Positions 43,046-51,910 of a DNA stretch of 64,000 bases are shown here, in pieces (positions within the stretch are counted from its first letter, which is position 1; every line of letters starts with the position of its first letter). The stretch spans positions 62,001-126,000 of the forward strand of contig NZ_CABSIF010000001.1 of NCBI RefSeq assembly GCF_902477725.1, in the 5' to 3' direction. Source of the DNA: an uncultured Desulfovibrio sp. (GTDB lineage Bacteria > Desulfobacterota > Desulfovibrionia > Desulfovibrionales > Desulfovibrionaceae). A program made the position numbers and the translations under genes. The notes under the pieces were generated by a model that saw only the letters and a list, made by a program, of their open reading frames with translations, was not told where the DNA came from and did no database searches.

Positions 43046-44031
43046 GGTTTGCGCCTCATCTTCCTTTCACGCCACAATCGAAGACCAGCCAGGGCCGCCC
43101 CTGCCACAGGGGCCAGCAGAACAGCGCGCAGCAGGCTGTTTTCCTTATCCATACTGGCACCTGCCGGGCGCAGGCTCGGCATGCCGAAGCCTACCTTTCC
43201 CTGACGCAGCATATTTGCCTCAATATCGCGAAAAAGCACCGAAGAAACATAGATGGTGTTTGTGCCGCCATTTTCTTTGAGTCCAAAAATATCTCCGCCC
43301 CGCTGCTCTGCCATTTCCTTGGCCAGCTTTGCCATTTCCTCACGAGGTCCTATGCGCATGGCCCCCTGCGGACAGGCCGTCACGCATGCAGGGCTTTCGC
43401 CAGCCTTGAGCAGAGAACTGCAATAATCACATTTGAACATCTGCCCGTTGCCAACATATCTGGGCGCAAGATTCAGGTAAGGGCCCACCCCCGCCTGACG
43501 CTGCGGGATGCCCCACGGACAGGCCCGGTCACAGGGGCCATCCCCCAGACAGGTGCTGCGATGGGAGTAAACTGCTCCTTCGTTGCTCTGGCGCAAGGAG
43601 CCAGTGCTGCAAAGAGTGACGCATTGAGGGTTCAGACAATGCAAACAGCGCCGGGGCAGATATATCCGCCGCTCCACACCGTTAACCGTGATGGCGCATG
43701 ACTGAATAAAAAGCCAGTTGTAGGGAGTGAGCCGAGAGACTTCATCGCGGCGGGACGACCAGTCGTTGCCGCGCACCCATGATGGGTAAGGCCGGGGAAT
43801 CGGCTGAGCAGGAAGGGGGATTTCTGCCAGATTTCTGTCGCGGCAGGCTGACACACAAGCTCCGCAACCATTGCAGAGATCCACATCAATGATGGTGGCA
43901 CGGTCATCACCGCCGCCCCAGTTCTGCAAGCTTGAGGCCATAGAAGGAGTTGCACCCGCCAGCGATAAGCCCGCAGTGCCTGCCATGGCCTTAATGACTG
44001 ACCTTCGCTGTAGAAGCAGCTTGTTGCCCAT
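43042..44031 (-). CDS. Tat-exported ferredoxin-like oxidoreductase subunit
   Basis: This 329-residue protein has a twin-arginine-like start (LLLQRRSVIKAMAG), four [4Fe-4S] motif groups, and a C-terminal hydrophobic anchor (about residues 300-320, LLRAVLLAPVAGAALAG). The groups are CNGCGACVSACRDRN, CLHCLNPQCVTLC, GDGPCDRACPWG and CDYCSSLLKAGESPACVTACP. This is the design of HybA/FdhB-type electron-transfer subunits. With the following cytochrome b-like gene it makes an electron-transfer module. Its catalytic partner is not in the window. It lies downstream of the flippase gene and may belong to that operon. Confidence 0.82.
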   Translation of the reverse strand: MGNKLLLQRRSVIKAMAGTAGLSLAGATPSMASSLQNWGGGDDRATIIDVDLCNGCGACVSACRDRNLAEIPLPAQPIPRPYPSWVRGNDWSSRRDEVSRLTPYNWLFIQSCAITVNGVERRIYLPRRCLHCLNPQCVTLCSTGSLRQSNEGAVYSHRSTCLGDGPCDRACPWGIPQRQAGVGPYLNLAPRYVGNGQMFKCDYCSSLLKAGESPACVTACPQGAMRIGPREEMAKLAKEMAEQRGGDIFGLKENGGTNTIYVSSVLFRDIEANMLRQGKVGFGMPSLRPAGASMDKENSLLRAVLLAPVAGAALAGLRLWRERKMRRKP

Positions 44032-44187
44032 GAGAATGCCTTGCCTGTTACTGTCTTGCAGTAATCCTATAGGCCTGCCTTTACCGTGGCGTCAACGTCT
44101 CAGACAATTTGCCCGGGCACAGTCTGGTCATCCGGGTAATGGTTGCCACACCATGCCAAGCGCGATGACAGACAGTCCAGATGCGCA

Positions 44188-45597
44188 TCAGGCAAGCGCA
44201 GCTTTTTCAAAAGGCGGCGGTGGTCTCCAACGCCAGAACAAGGCCAGCAAAGGCACAACGCCTGCCAGTTCTGCCAACTCACGCGGCGCAACCAGCCCTA
44301 TCCCCCACCACATTCCTACGCAGGCGGCGCAGGCGGCAAGCATGAGTCCCCACTGCCCAACCGACATGGGGCGCGCGGCCCACTGAAAATAGCCAACTGT
44401 AAGCAGGGCCACCCAAACCTTGGTAATGGTGAGGGACAAGGCCGCACCTTCAAGGGGCATGGCTGGAATGAGAGTAAAGCAGCATATCAGATTGCACACC
44501 AGGCCCGTGAGATAAAATACCAGGAGCAGCCGATGCTGGCGCATGCCGATCATGGCGTATGCCGCGAGGTTGTGCAAAAAAGCCGTTGCCAGGCAAGGTG
44601 TAAGCAAACGCTGAGCGGTGACCGCACTTTGGTAGTTGGGGCCGTAAATCAGGGGAAGAAAGCGGTCGCTCTCCACACAGATAAGAAAAATAATGGGCAG
44701 CGATGCAGCCCAAAGGGAGCGTGCTGTCTGACCGGCCAGCTGGCGGAAAGCGGCTTTGTCCTGCTGCCACAGTTTTGCCAGCAGCGGAAAAATCACCTTG
44801 CCCAGCAATGCGCTGGAAACAAGCACCGACAGGCCTTCAACTGTTTCCCAGGCAACGCCGTAGCCCCCCACATCGGCATTTCCGCCATATTGCTTAAGGA
44901 AAATGACGTTGATCTTGTTATAAAACATGGCGCAGCCAGCCATGCAGGTAAAGATAAGGCCGTGCTTCATGTGACGGGCCAGATCTTTCATGCCATCAAG
45001 ACCAACACCTGCCAGAGGATTGCGTTGCAAGGCCAGCAAGGCAAAAATGATGCACAGCACCGATTCCATGGGTTTGTAAAGGGCAATCACAATGGGCGGC
45101 GCTCCAAGCACCACGCAGGCAATGCCAAAGCCAATGCCCATCAGTGCGGAAGGCACACGGATGCGCATTTCCACATCCTGCCGCCCCCGCGCCTGGCAGA
45201 GCGCAAAAAAGGAATCGCTTACACCGTCGAGTCCCAGACCAGCAGCAATGCACATGACCACAAGCCGCAGCTCTGGCGTATAGTTTTGCCAGCCAGTCAC
45301 AAGCCATGTAAAACAGAGGGCCAGAATAAGCACAACTAGCTTGAGCCAGGTGACTTCACCCAGCAGGGCCACCGGCCGCCCTTCGCGTCGGGCAAATGTC
45401 GAGAGCAGAAAATCGTTAAGCCCCACGTCGGCTACGGTTTTCACCAAGTAGCCGAACGTGAGCGCCAGCACGACCTGCCCCAGAATGTCGGGGCTGCGGC
45501 GTGCAAGAAGAATGGTAAAAGCGGTCCACGCCAGGTCGCGCGTCCACTGCGCACCCAGAATGTACCCCAATCGTCGGGGGATGCTTTTCAGCTTCAT
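44188..45597 (-). CDS. Polysaccharide/lipid flippase (MATE/Wzx-like family)
   Basis: The 469-residue protein has about twelve to fourteen hydrophobic segments and the beginning typical of oligosaccharide flippases (RRLGYILGAQWTRDLAWTAF, then GYLVKTVADVGLNDFLLSTF). Wzx-like proteins move lipid-linked sugars across the inner membrane. It lies nine bases after the periplasmic adaptor gene and is read with the TolC-type and polyketide-like genes, so it probably exports the product of this cluster. The C-terminus is basic with a Pro-rich end. The substrate is unknown. Confidence 0.82.
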   Translation of the reverse strand: MKLKSIPRRLGYILGAQWTRDLAWTAFTILLARRSPDILGQVVLALTFGYLVKTVADVGLNDFLLSTFARREGRPVALLGEVTWLKLVVLILALCFTWLVTGWQNYTPELRLVVMCIAAGLGLDGVSDSFFALCQARGRQDVEMRIRVPSALMGIGFGIACVVLGAPPIVIALYKPMESVLCIIFALLALQRNPLAGVGLDGMKDLARHMKHGLIFTCMAGCAMFYNKINVIFLKQYGGNADVGGYGVAWETVEGLSVLVSSALLGKVIFPLLAKLWQQDKAAFRQLAGQTARSLWAASLPIIFLICVESDRFLPLIYGPNYQSAVTAQRLLTPCLATAFLHNLAAYAMIGMRQHRLLLVFYLTGLVCNLICCFTLIPAMPLEGAALSLTITKVWVALLTVGYFQWAARPMSVGQWGLMLAACAACVGMWWGIGLVAPRELAELAGVVPLLALFWRWRPPPPFEKAALA

Positions 45598-45606
45598 GAA
45601 ACGGGT

Positions 45607-46575
45607 TTACCTGCTCCCTTTGAATCGCACCACAGCCTTGAACCCGGGCTTGAGTTCCAGACCAGGATTGGGAACAGTAAGCTCCACCGTGTAGTATGAA
45701 GGATTTGAAACGCTCATATCATTAGAAACCCAGGAAATTTCATTCACTGTACCCTTGAACTTCTTGTTGTTCAGCGAAGGAATTTCAACTTCCACCGAGT
45801 CGCCAGCCTTGATGCCGCTGATTTCGGCCTCGTAAACGGGCACCTGAATCAGCACAGGATCAAGCCGCCCCACACGCACAGGCGTGGTGCCAGCGGCCAA
45901 CAGGGAACCGGGGTTGAGCGTTGCGTCAAGCGACAGCACATAGCCGTCAATGGGCGAGGTAAGCGTAAGCGAGGCAGGCAGGCGTTCGCCTTCCTTGATG
46001 GTCGTGCCGAAATAGCCGCTCAGTTCTTCAAGGCGAGCGGCAAAGTTCTGCTCAGATTTCTGGATGGTCACACGTAAAAGTTCAATGCGGCGCTTCAGGG
46101 AGTGCACATCGTCTTCCAAACGGCTGGATGCCTGGGCAGAACCAAGCCCCGAGGCTGCAAGCTGACGGGCCTTGTTACGTTGGGCCGAGATTTCTGCAAG
46201 CTTGCGCTCAAGGTCAAGCACCTGCCCCCTCAGATCCTCCGTGGCGGCCCCAGTGGTCACTTCTCTTTGAAGCACCCGCTCGGCCTCTTCCTGAAGGTGG
46301 TAACGCATCAGCGGGGCACCCTTGGCAATGGCTTCGCCGGGCTTGACCAGCACTTCATCCACAACAGCGTTAAACGGCACAGGCACAGCGCGCGTGACCG
46401 TTGTAACGACCTTGCCGGTCAGAATGGTCGCTCCAGCGCCTATGGAACCATTATCCGCAGCAGAGGCTGCGTTCTGAAACATCAAAAAAGCAGCAAGCAG
46501 CATGACAGCAGACAAGGCTGCGGCAAAGCTACGACGCCTCCCGTGCGACAGCGTTTTCTTATACATACCCAGCAT
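45607..46575 (-). CDS. HlyD-family periplasmic adaptor protein
   Basis: The 322-residue protein has an N-terminal signal/anchor (about residues 15-38), a lipoyl-like half motif (VPFNAVVDEVLVKPGEAIAK), a central helical hairpin and the second lipoyl half SPIDGYVLSLDATLNPGSLL. The beta-barrel ends VELTVPNPGLELKPGFKAVV. These adaptors link an inner-membrane pump to a TolC channel. The start overlaps the TolC-type gene stop by one base (TAATG). No ABC or RND pump gene accompanies them; the flippase next door may take that place, which is inferred. Confidence 0.87.
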   Translation of the reverse strand: MLGMYKKTLSHGRRRSFAAALSAVMLLAAFLMFQNAASAADNGSIGAGATILTGKVVTTVTRAVPVPFNAVVDEVLVKPGEAIAKGAPLMRYHLQEEAERVLQREVTTGAATEDLRGQVLDLERKLAEISAQRNKARQLAASGLGSAQASSRLEDDVHSLKRRIELLRVTIQKSEQNFAARLEELSGYFGTTIKEGERLPASLTLTSPIDGYVLSLDATLNPGSLLAAGTTPVRVGRLDPVLIQVPVYEAEISGIKAGDSVEVEIPSLNNKKFKGTVNEISWVSNDMSVSNPSYYTVELTVPNPGLELKPGFKAVVRFKGSR

Positions 46576-48035
46576 TACAGCAACTCCTTAGCAGGCAGGC
46601 CGAGGAAGCGTTGGGCCAGCGAATTGGACAGATCCATCCACTCAAGCTGGGCCAGTTTATAGTCAAGCTCAGCATTGATGTAGGCTATGCGCGCCTGAAC
46701 CATGTCTTCCTGCTTGGAGGCCATGTCGGGCAACTGCGCAATGCCTTCGTGGAAAGAAATCTGGGCTTCCTTGTACTGCATGCTGGCCGTATCCAGACGG
46801 GTCTTGGCGAGCTTGAGTTCCGTTTCGGCCAGGGCTACCCGCTGCTCGCTCTGGAGCCATTTGTTGGAGTAGTCCGTACGCTTGCGGGCCAGTTCGTGGA
46901 AGGCCTGGGCCTTGCCCATGCGCGCAGTCTGTACGCCACGGTATCTGCGCCCCCAGTCGATAAGCGGAAAGTCAAAGGTCAGGTGCAAAAATGTGTCTTC
47001 AGTCCCGCTCGTGGGCTGATACTGGCCCGCCGGAGGACTATTGTTCACGGCAATGGACATGGTCGGCATATACTGGGCCCAGGCGACCATGATATTGTAA
47101 TCGCCCAGGGTCACCTGTCCGCGAAGCAGCAGGTCATCTTCTGTGGCAGGCCAGCGTTCTTCCCAGGTGAGCTTGCGGCCATCAAAACCGGCCAGCACGG
47201 AATCAGCGCTCTTGGTATCCACCTCAAGCCTCTGCTGCGGCTCAACGCCAGCAAGAATCTTGAGCTGCGTACGCTGCATGACTTCCCGCATCCGGGTCTG
47301 CTCCAGCTTGAGTTCAAGCTCGCGCTGGTGCTGAATGGCCATGTTGAGCGAAACCCCCTGTCGGCCATCAACAGCCTCAACCTTCTTCCAGTAATCCACA
47401 AGCTCCTTGCCAAGCGGCAGCAGCTCTTTCTGCGCTTCCACAATCTTCTGCTGGGCCTGAAGCTGGAGATAGGCCTCGCCAATCTTGCCAATGGCCTTGC
47501 CCACGGCTTTGCGGTGGGTGGAGATTGCCAGATTGACCATGGCCGTCTGCACCTTGTGCTCAAAATAGGTGGCCATGGGATTGGGAAAGGCAGCGTAAAA
47601 GCCCACACGGAACCGGGTTTGGCCGTAATCGCTGGGCGTATCCTTGTTGTCCATATTATACCTGGTCAGGTTGTTGGACACGGTAAAATTCATGTGAGGC
47701 TCGGGAAGGTACTTCCACACGGCGTCCGTCTGGGCAAGACGCTTGATTTCAATATTCACGGCGCTGTTGACCAGGGCAGGCGACTGCTGGATGGTCAGGA
47801 ACACGCAGTCTTCAAAGGAAAAAACCTTCTTGGGATCATAGAGGTTCGGCACTGCGGCTTCAAGCTTGGCCTTGTTTTCAACAGGCACGCCTGGGGCTTC
47901 TTCAAGCCAGTGCTTGGCGGGAAGTTCCGGCGACTTGAGCCCGGCCTTGTTGGAACAGGCTCCGGCAAGCAGGGCCGCCACAAGCAGCAGCGGCAGGAAA
48001 AGACGTGTAGTAAGGTTTGCTTGTGCAGTGAGCAT
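46575..48035 (-). CDS. TolC-family outer-membrane lipoprotein
   Basis: The 486-residue protein begins with a lipoprotein signal ending LLAGAC (cysteine at 27), followed by the two-fold TolC helical repeat, with FSFEDCVFLTIQQSPALVNS and a later LTFDFPLIDWGRRYRGVQTA. The helical hairpins of the periplasmic tunnel are visible in both halves. It should form an outer-membrane exit duct. It is read with the polyketide-like gene (52 bases upstream) and the adaptor (one-base overlap). Confidence 0.88.
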   Translation of the reverse strand: MLTAQANLTTRLFLPLLLVAALLAGACSNKAGLKSPELPAKHWLEEAPGVPVENKAKLEAAVPNLYDPKKVFSFEDCVFLTIQQSPALVNSAVNIEIKRLAQTDAVWKYLPEPHMNFTVSNNLTRYNMDNKDTPSDYGQTRFRVGFYAAFPNPMATYFEHKVQTAMVNLAISTHRKAVGKAIGKIGEAYLQLQAQQKIVEAQKELLPLGKELVDYWKKVEAVDGRQGVSLNMAIQHQRELELKLEQTRMREVMQRTQLKILAGVEPQQRLEVDTKSADSVLAGFDGRKLTWEERWPATEDDLLLRGQVTLGDYNIMVAWAQYMPTMSIAVNNSPPAGQYQPTSGTEDTFLHLTFDFPLIDWGRRYRGVQTARMGKAQAFHELARKRTDYSNKWLQSEQRVALAETELKLAKTRLDTASMQYKEAQISFHEGIAQLPDMASKQEDMVQARIAYINAELDYKLAQLEWMDLSNSLAQRFLGLPAKELL

Positions 48036-48087
48036 CTGGCACCCTTCGCGCCGTTGCGCTTTGCGCGACGCTGAGCAGATTGAGTGT

Positions 48088-51000
48088 TTATGCCGAAGGA
48101 TTCACGACAGGGGAAAGCCCGGCCTGATCGCTTCGGTCAAATTCAAGATGGTGAATTGTCAAAAAAACATGCCCTTCCTGATCAATGACCTGCGCGTCAA
48201 AACGACGCAGCCGTGCATTGGCCCAGGAACGTTGCATCAATATGCGCAAGTGCCCATCTGCACGAGAAGGCCCGATGCGGATAAAGCCCACAGCATGCAA
48301 AGCCCACTCCTGCATGGCGGCAGCAAGAGCGGCAGTGTCAGAAAAATCCTTGGAGTATTCGGATGTTATGGCAAGCCATGCAGCCTGCAATACGCCCTCC
48401 ACCACAAGCATGTCGCCAGTATAGCCAGAATCAGCTCCGGGGGCAATGCATGTCTGGGGCAAACTCAACACGCCAGAAAACAGGTCATCGGGCAGTGTGC
48501 AGAAGTTTTCCACAAAGCGCCACTCACGGCCAAGCCCGGCTGCTTTATAAAACGGCGCAGTGTCCAGTGCAGGACTTGCCACGGAAGCCGCCGCGGGCAC
48601 CTCTTCCCATAGGGGGCGCACACTGCTGCGATGGGCCGCAAGCCATACCATCCCCTCGCTTACCGGTGCATACTGGGCAGTATGCCTGCCGTTGGGCGTC
48701 AAACCGCGCACTGAAAGCTCACTGCGGCACATGCGCGTCATGACTTTTTCCTGCAGCAGCCAGGGTTCGGCCTCAGCTGTCACCCGGCATTCGCGGGTAA
48801 TGCCGGGCGGTAATTCCGGCGCATCAAAAAAACGCAAATCGCAAAAGCCAGTAACTGTCAGCCAGGGCAAAGCTTGCCTCGAGCTTTCGAGCATGGCCTC
48901 CAGACTGCGGCAAACCGGCAGGCGTGGCGCAGCAGAGCCAAGACAGTTGCCCTGCTGCGCTCCGTGCAGGGCCAGCGTTTTGTCGGCAAAATGCGAAAAA
49001 TGGCAGCCTCCCTGAAACAGGGTGGCGGTTGAGCGGTATGCGGGCTGTAGCTCGGGAAACACCAGCGGGAACCTCAATGGATTCTCCTTGATGATGTCCC
49101 GAATGGACGGTTCCTCGCAAACAACCTGGCCGTCAATGGCTCCTGGCCGTACCCAGAGTACCTGTTCGGCTGTGCCGCAAAAAATTTCACGCGCCAGCAT
49201 GTCGCCCCATTCGTCAAGGCTCGCTCTTTCAGGGCCGTGCAGCATGCGGATTGCCCGCACCGCCACACCATGAGCGTGAGCCGCCGCATCCAGAGCTTTT
49301 TCCAGCGGGGCGTCAAAAATACAGTTCTCCACTTCGGGCGGCAGCACGGAGCAACTGCCGACAAAGCGCAAGCCGTGCGGCACGGCGGCCGCAATGGCCG
49401 CTTCCATCAACGCACCAAGATGCTCCGGCGCAGCATGTGGCGGTACATCATCAGCAGAAGGCGCAACCATGATGCCAGTCGGGACAGGCGGCACAAAAAA
49501 CAGCCCGTCCACTCGGCCTTGTGCCTGCGCGAAATCTGCTACGGCCGTCTGCAACTGACTGGCTACAAGAGCGGTTTCGCCGCCTTTTTCCAGGTCGATA
49601 TCAAGCGGCACCACACTTGCCCCGGCCTTGGCAAGGGGAGCACACCGCTCAAGCAGCGGCTGGGGCACACCCAGCACGCATCCCAAAGGTGCAATGCCGC
49701 TCAGCAGGCGGGGCAATATGTGAGCGTCCAGCACGCAGAGGAGCACCACATCGCCAGGCTGCAGATTTATCCCGGAAGCACTGGGATCAAGCGGCAGTGG
49801 ATCAAGGCGCAGCTCGTTATTGCTCCCAACAGCGGGCAAGGCTTTAAGGGGGGCAAACCTGCGCAGAGGCTCCGCACAGAGCTTTGCAGTTGCACTGGCC
49901 CTTTCTGCGGTATGTTCAGCCTGCCCAGAAAACGCCGAACCGCCGGAAAGCACCCGGCCAAGATCTCCAATGGTTGATACCTGCAGCAGATCTTCAAAAT
50001 TGACGGCAATGCCAAGGGCCTTTTCCACATCCTGCACAATATGGGGAAAGCGACTGGAGCGCAGGGCAAGATCATACCGCAAGTCCATTTCTGGGCGCAG
50101 ATCTTCAACCGGCCTGCCGCAGGCCTGCGCCAGAATTTGCAGAACCACCGCCATGCTTTCGGCATAGGATGCCATTGCAGGTGCGGAATCCGGCGCAACG
50201 GCAGCAGAATCGGCGAATTCAGCCGGTGCTGTTTCCATGACACTGGATTGCGGTGCATCTGATGCTGCCGAAGCGCAGGTATTTGCACCATTGCCAACCA
50301 CAGCGGGGCGTAAACCGCAGTGGGGCGCCGGCTTGCAGGCCAGCATGCGGGCTTCGCCGCCGCTTGCCGCCTGCCCTGCCCGCCGGGCCACGGCATCACG
50401 CCGCAGATACCCCAGCGAATACAGATGGGCGCAAGCCTGACGCATGCCCTCGACCTCTTTCCCCTTGCGGCCTGCGGTCAGGCATTTTGCCTGCGGCTCA
50501 TTGTCAGCAGCGAGGCTGCACAACGTATCCTGCGGACCCAGTTCAAGAAAATACCGTATACCCTCACGGTTCCACATGGTCTGCACACATTCTGTCCACC
50601 GCACGGAATTCTCATCAAGATCGGCGATGTACTGGCAGATGGAGGGCTGATCCTCTGGATAGAAATCTGCGGTGATCCCACTCAGAATGGGCCTCTCGGG
50701 CGCAGACATGTCGAGGGCGCTCAGGCGGCGCAAAGAAATGTCGCGCAAAACGCGCATGCTGGGATGGTGAAAAGCCAGGCTGACATTGAGTACAATGGCA
50801 GGGATGCGGCGCTTGCGCAGGCTTTTGCGGGCTTCCTGCAGCACCCCGCGGGGGCCGCTCAGAATAAACTGATGCGGCGTGTTGTAATTGGATACGTACA
50901 GGGCGGGCCATGTGGCACAGGCTTCGTTGATGATCTCGGCATCTGCATGCACGGCCATCATGCCTGTTTCGCGGGAGGCCCCTGCCTCCAGCTCCGACAT

Positions 51001-51585
51001 GTGTACGGCGCGCGTGTCCAGAATATACCATGCCACTTCAGGGGCCAGTATACCTGAAAAACAGAGTGCGATCATTTCGCCAAGGCTGTGGCCGCAAAAA
51101 AGCGAAGGATTCAGCCCCAGAGAAGCCAACACGCTCCACTGGGCATACTCCAGCATGAATACGTAAGGAGATTGCCAGCGGGTAAGGCTGATTTTCTCCA
51201 CGCCCGTTTCATCCATGAGGCCAAGAACGTCCCAGTCCGCCACGGCGGCAATGCGATCCATGGCCGCTCGGGCTGCGGGGAAATTGTCATACAGTTCGCG
51301 GCCCATTCCGGGCCAGACCGCGCCAAGACCGCAACACATCACCGCCAAAGGCGGCGGGCCTTCAGCCCGATCCGGCGCAATCCACAGACCGCGCGCTTCC
51401 AGCCGGGCAAGGGCTTCGGCATCGGGATTTGATGGCAGAGCCAGTAATTCCTGCCGCCATGCGGGGTTGATGGCACCGATGCGCCACTGCTGGCCAGCCT
51501 GTTGCAGGTCGGCATAACGCACGCCATCAAGAACTATTTCGTCTTGGAGTGTGCCTGGTACTGGATTTTCGTAGTCCTGACGCAT
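48088..51585 (-). CDS. Polyketide-synthase-like protein without ketosynthase (AT, ACP, KR-like, DH-like)
   Basis: This 1165-residue protein shows four parts. An acyltransferase (about 80-380) has the GHSLGE nucleophile Ser167 and the AFHHP histidine. A carrier-like domain (about 473-546) has a motif that reads LALRSSRFPHI where most have DSL, so the phosphopantetheine serine should be Ser510 or Ser511. A Rossmann, ketoreductase-like region (about 600-830) has lost the usual Tyr and Lys. A C-terminal double hot-dog dehydratase-like region ends in IHHLEFDR. No ketosynthase is present. A divergent start with AAAGAT before the ATG gives 1165 residues; an earlier in-frame start adds 23. It may load and modify an acyl chain for the alpha-oxoamine synthase opposite. 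The product is unknown. Confidence 0.75.
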   Translation of the reverse strand: MRQDYENPVPGTLQDEIVLDGVRYADLQQAGQQWRIGAINPAWRQELLALPSNPDAEALARLEARGLWIAPDRAEGPPPLAVMCCGLGAVWPGMGRELYDNFPAARAAMDRIAAVADWDVLGLMDETGVEKISLTRWQSPYVFMLEYAQWSVLASLGLNPSLFCGHSLGEMIALCFSGILAPEVAWYILDTRAVHMSELEAGASRETGMMAVHADAEIINEACATWPALYVSNYNTPHQFILSGPRGVLQEARKSLRKRRIPAIVLNVSLAFHHPSMRVLRDISLRRLSALDMSAPERPILSGITADFYPEDQPSICQYIADLDENSVRWTECVQTMWNREGIRYFLELGPQDTLCSLAADNEPQAKCLTAGRKGKEVEGMRQACAHLYSLGYLRRDAVARRAGQAASGGEARMLACKPAPHCGLRPAVVGNGANTCASAASDAPQSSVMETAPAEFADSAAVAPDSAPAMASYAESMAVVLQILAQACGRPVEDLRPEMDLRYDLALRSSRFPHIVQDVEKALGIAVNFEDLLQVSTIGDLGRVLSGGSAFSGQAEHTAERASATAKLCAEPLRRFAPLKALPAVGSNNELRLDPLPLDPSASGINLQPGDVVLLCVLDAHILPRLLSGIAPLGCVLGVPQPLLERCAPLAKAGASVVPLDIDLEKGGETALVASQLQTAVADFAQAQGRVDGLFFVPPVPTGIMVAPSADDVPPHAAPEHLGALMEAAIAAAVPHGLRFVGSCSVLPPEVENCIFDAPLEKALDAAAHAHGVAVRAIRMLHGPERASLDEWGDMLAREIFCGTAEQVLWVRPGAIDGQVVCEEPSIRDIIKENPLRFPLVFPELQPAYRSTATLFQGGCHFSHFADKTLALHGAQQGNCLGSAAPRLPVCRSLEAMLESSRQALPWLTVTGFCDLRFFDAPELPPGITRECRVTAEAEPWLLQEKVMTRMCRSELSVRGLTPNGRHTAQYAPVSEGMVWLAAHRSSVRPLWEEVPAAASVASPALDTAPFYKAAGLGREWRFVENFCTLPDDLFSGVLSLPQTCIAPGADSGYTGDMLVVEGVLQAAWLAITSEYSKDFSDTAALAAAMQEWALHAVGFIRIGPSRADGHLRILMQRSWANARLRRFDAQVIDQEGHVFLTIHHLEFDRSDQAGLSPVVNPSA

Positions 51586-51910
51586 ATCTTTGTGCCTGTA
51601 AAGGGCCAAGGCCCGGCAACCCGACAGGGCCGAGGCAGGGCAAAAGGGGGGCATAGCAGCCGCTTGGGTAAAGGATTATGTTAGTAGATATCATCATGCT
51701 TGTCCAGACAGTGCCCGCAAACTCTTTTACCACGCAGCCCAACAGGACTGCACTGTCTGCAAAGCTTTCAACAGAGCCGCCCCACACGCGACTTGCCATA
51801 ACATCTTGCTTTGGCTATACTGACGCCTTACAATGTTGCGCCTGCCGGATTTCGGCCCTCATCTGGCCCACCAGGCACGGCTTTTTTGGACAAATTTACG
51901 AGGACGAGGC
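51586..51910. other. Divergent control region of the lipid/glycan cluster
   Basis: These 325 bases separate the two divergent transcription units. No gene in this stretch is convincing. An AT-rich patch near 51675-51700 (around GTAGATATCATCATG) may hold promoter elements. I found no sigma-54 element or clear operator. An ACGAGGACGAGG site precedes the rightward gene. Confidence 0.5.

Noticed and set aside
46611..48074. A 487-codon open frame opposite the TolC-type gene
   Set aside because: No motif, and the TolC gene is firmly supported by lipobox and repeats.
51855..51905. A GGCACGGCTTTTTTGG stretch considered as a sigma-54 promoter for the alpha-oxoamine synthase
   Set aside because: The -12 GC dinucleotide is missing and it lies too close to the start codon.
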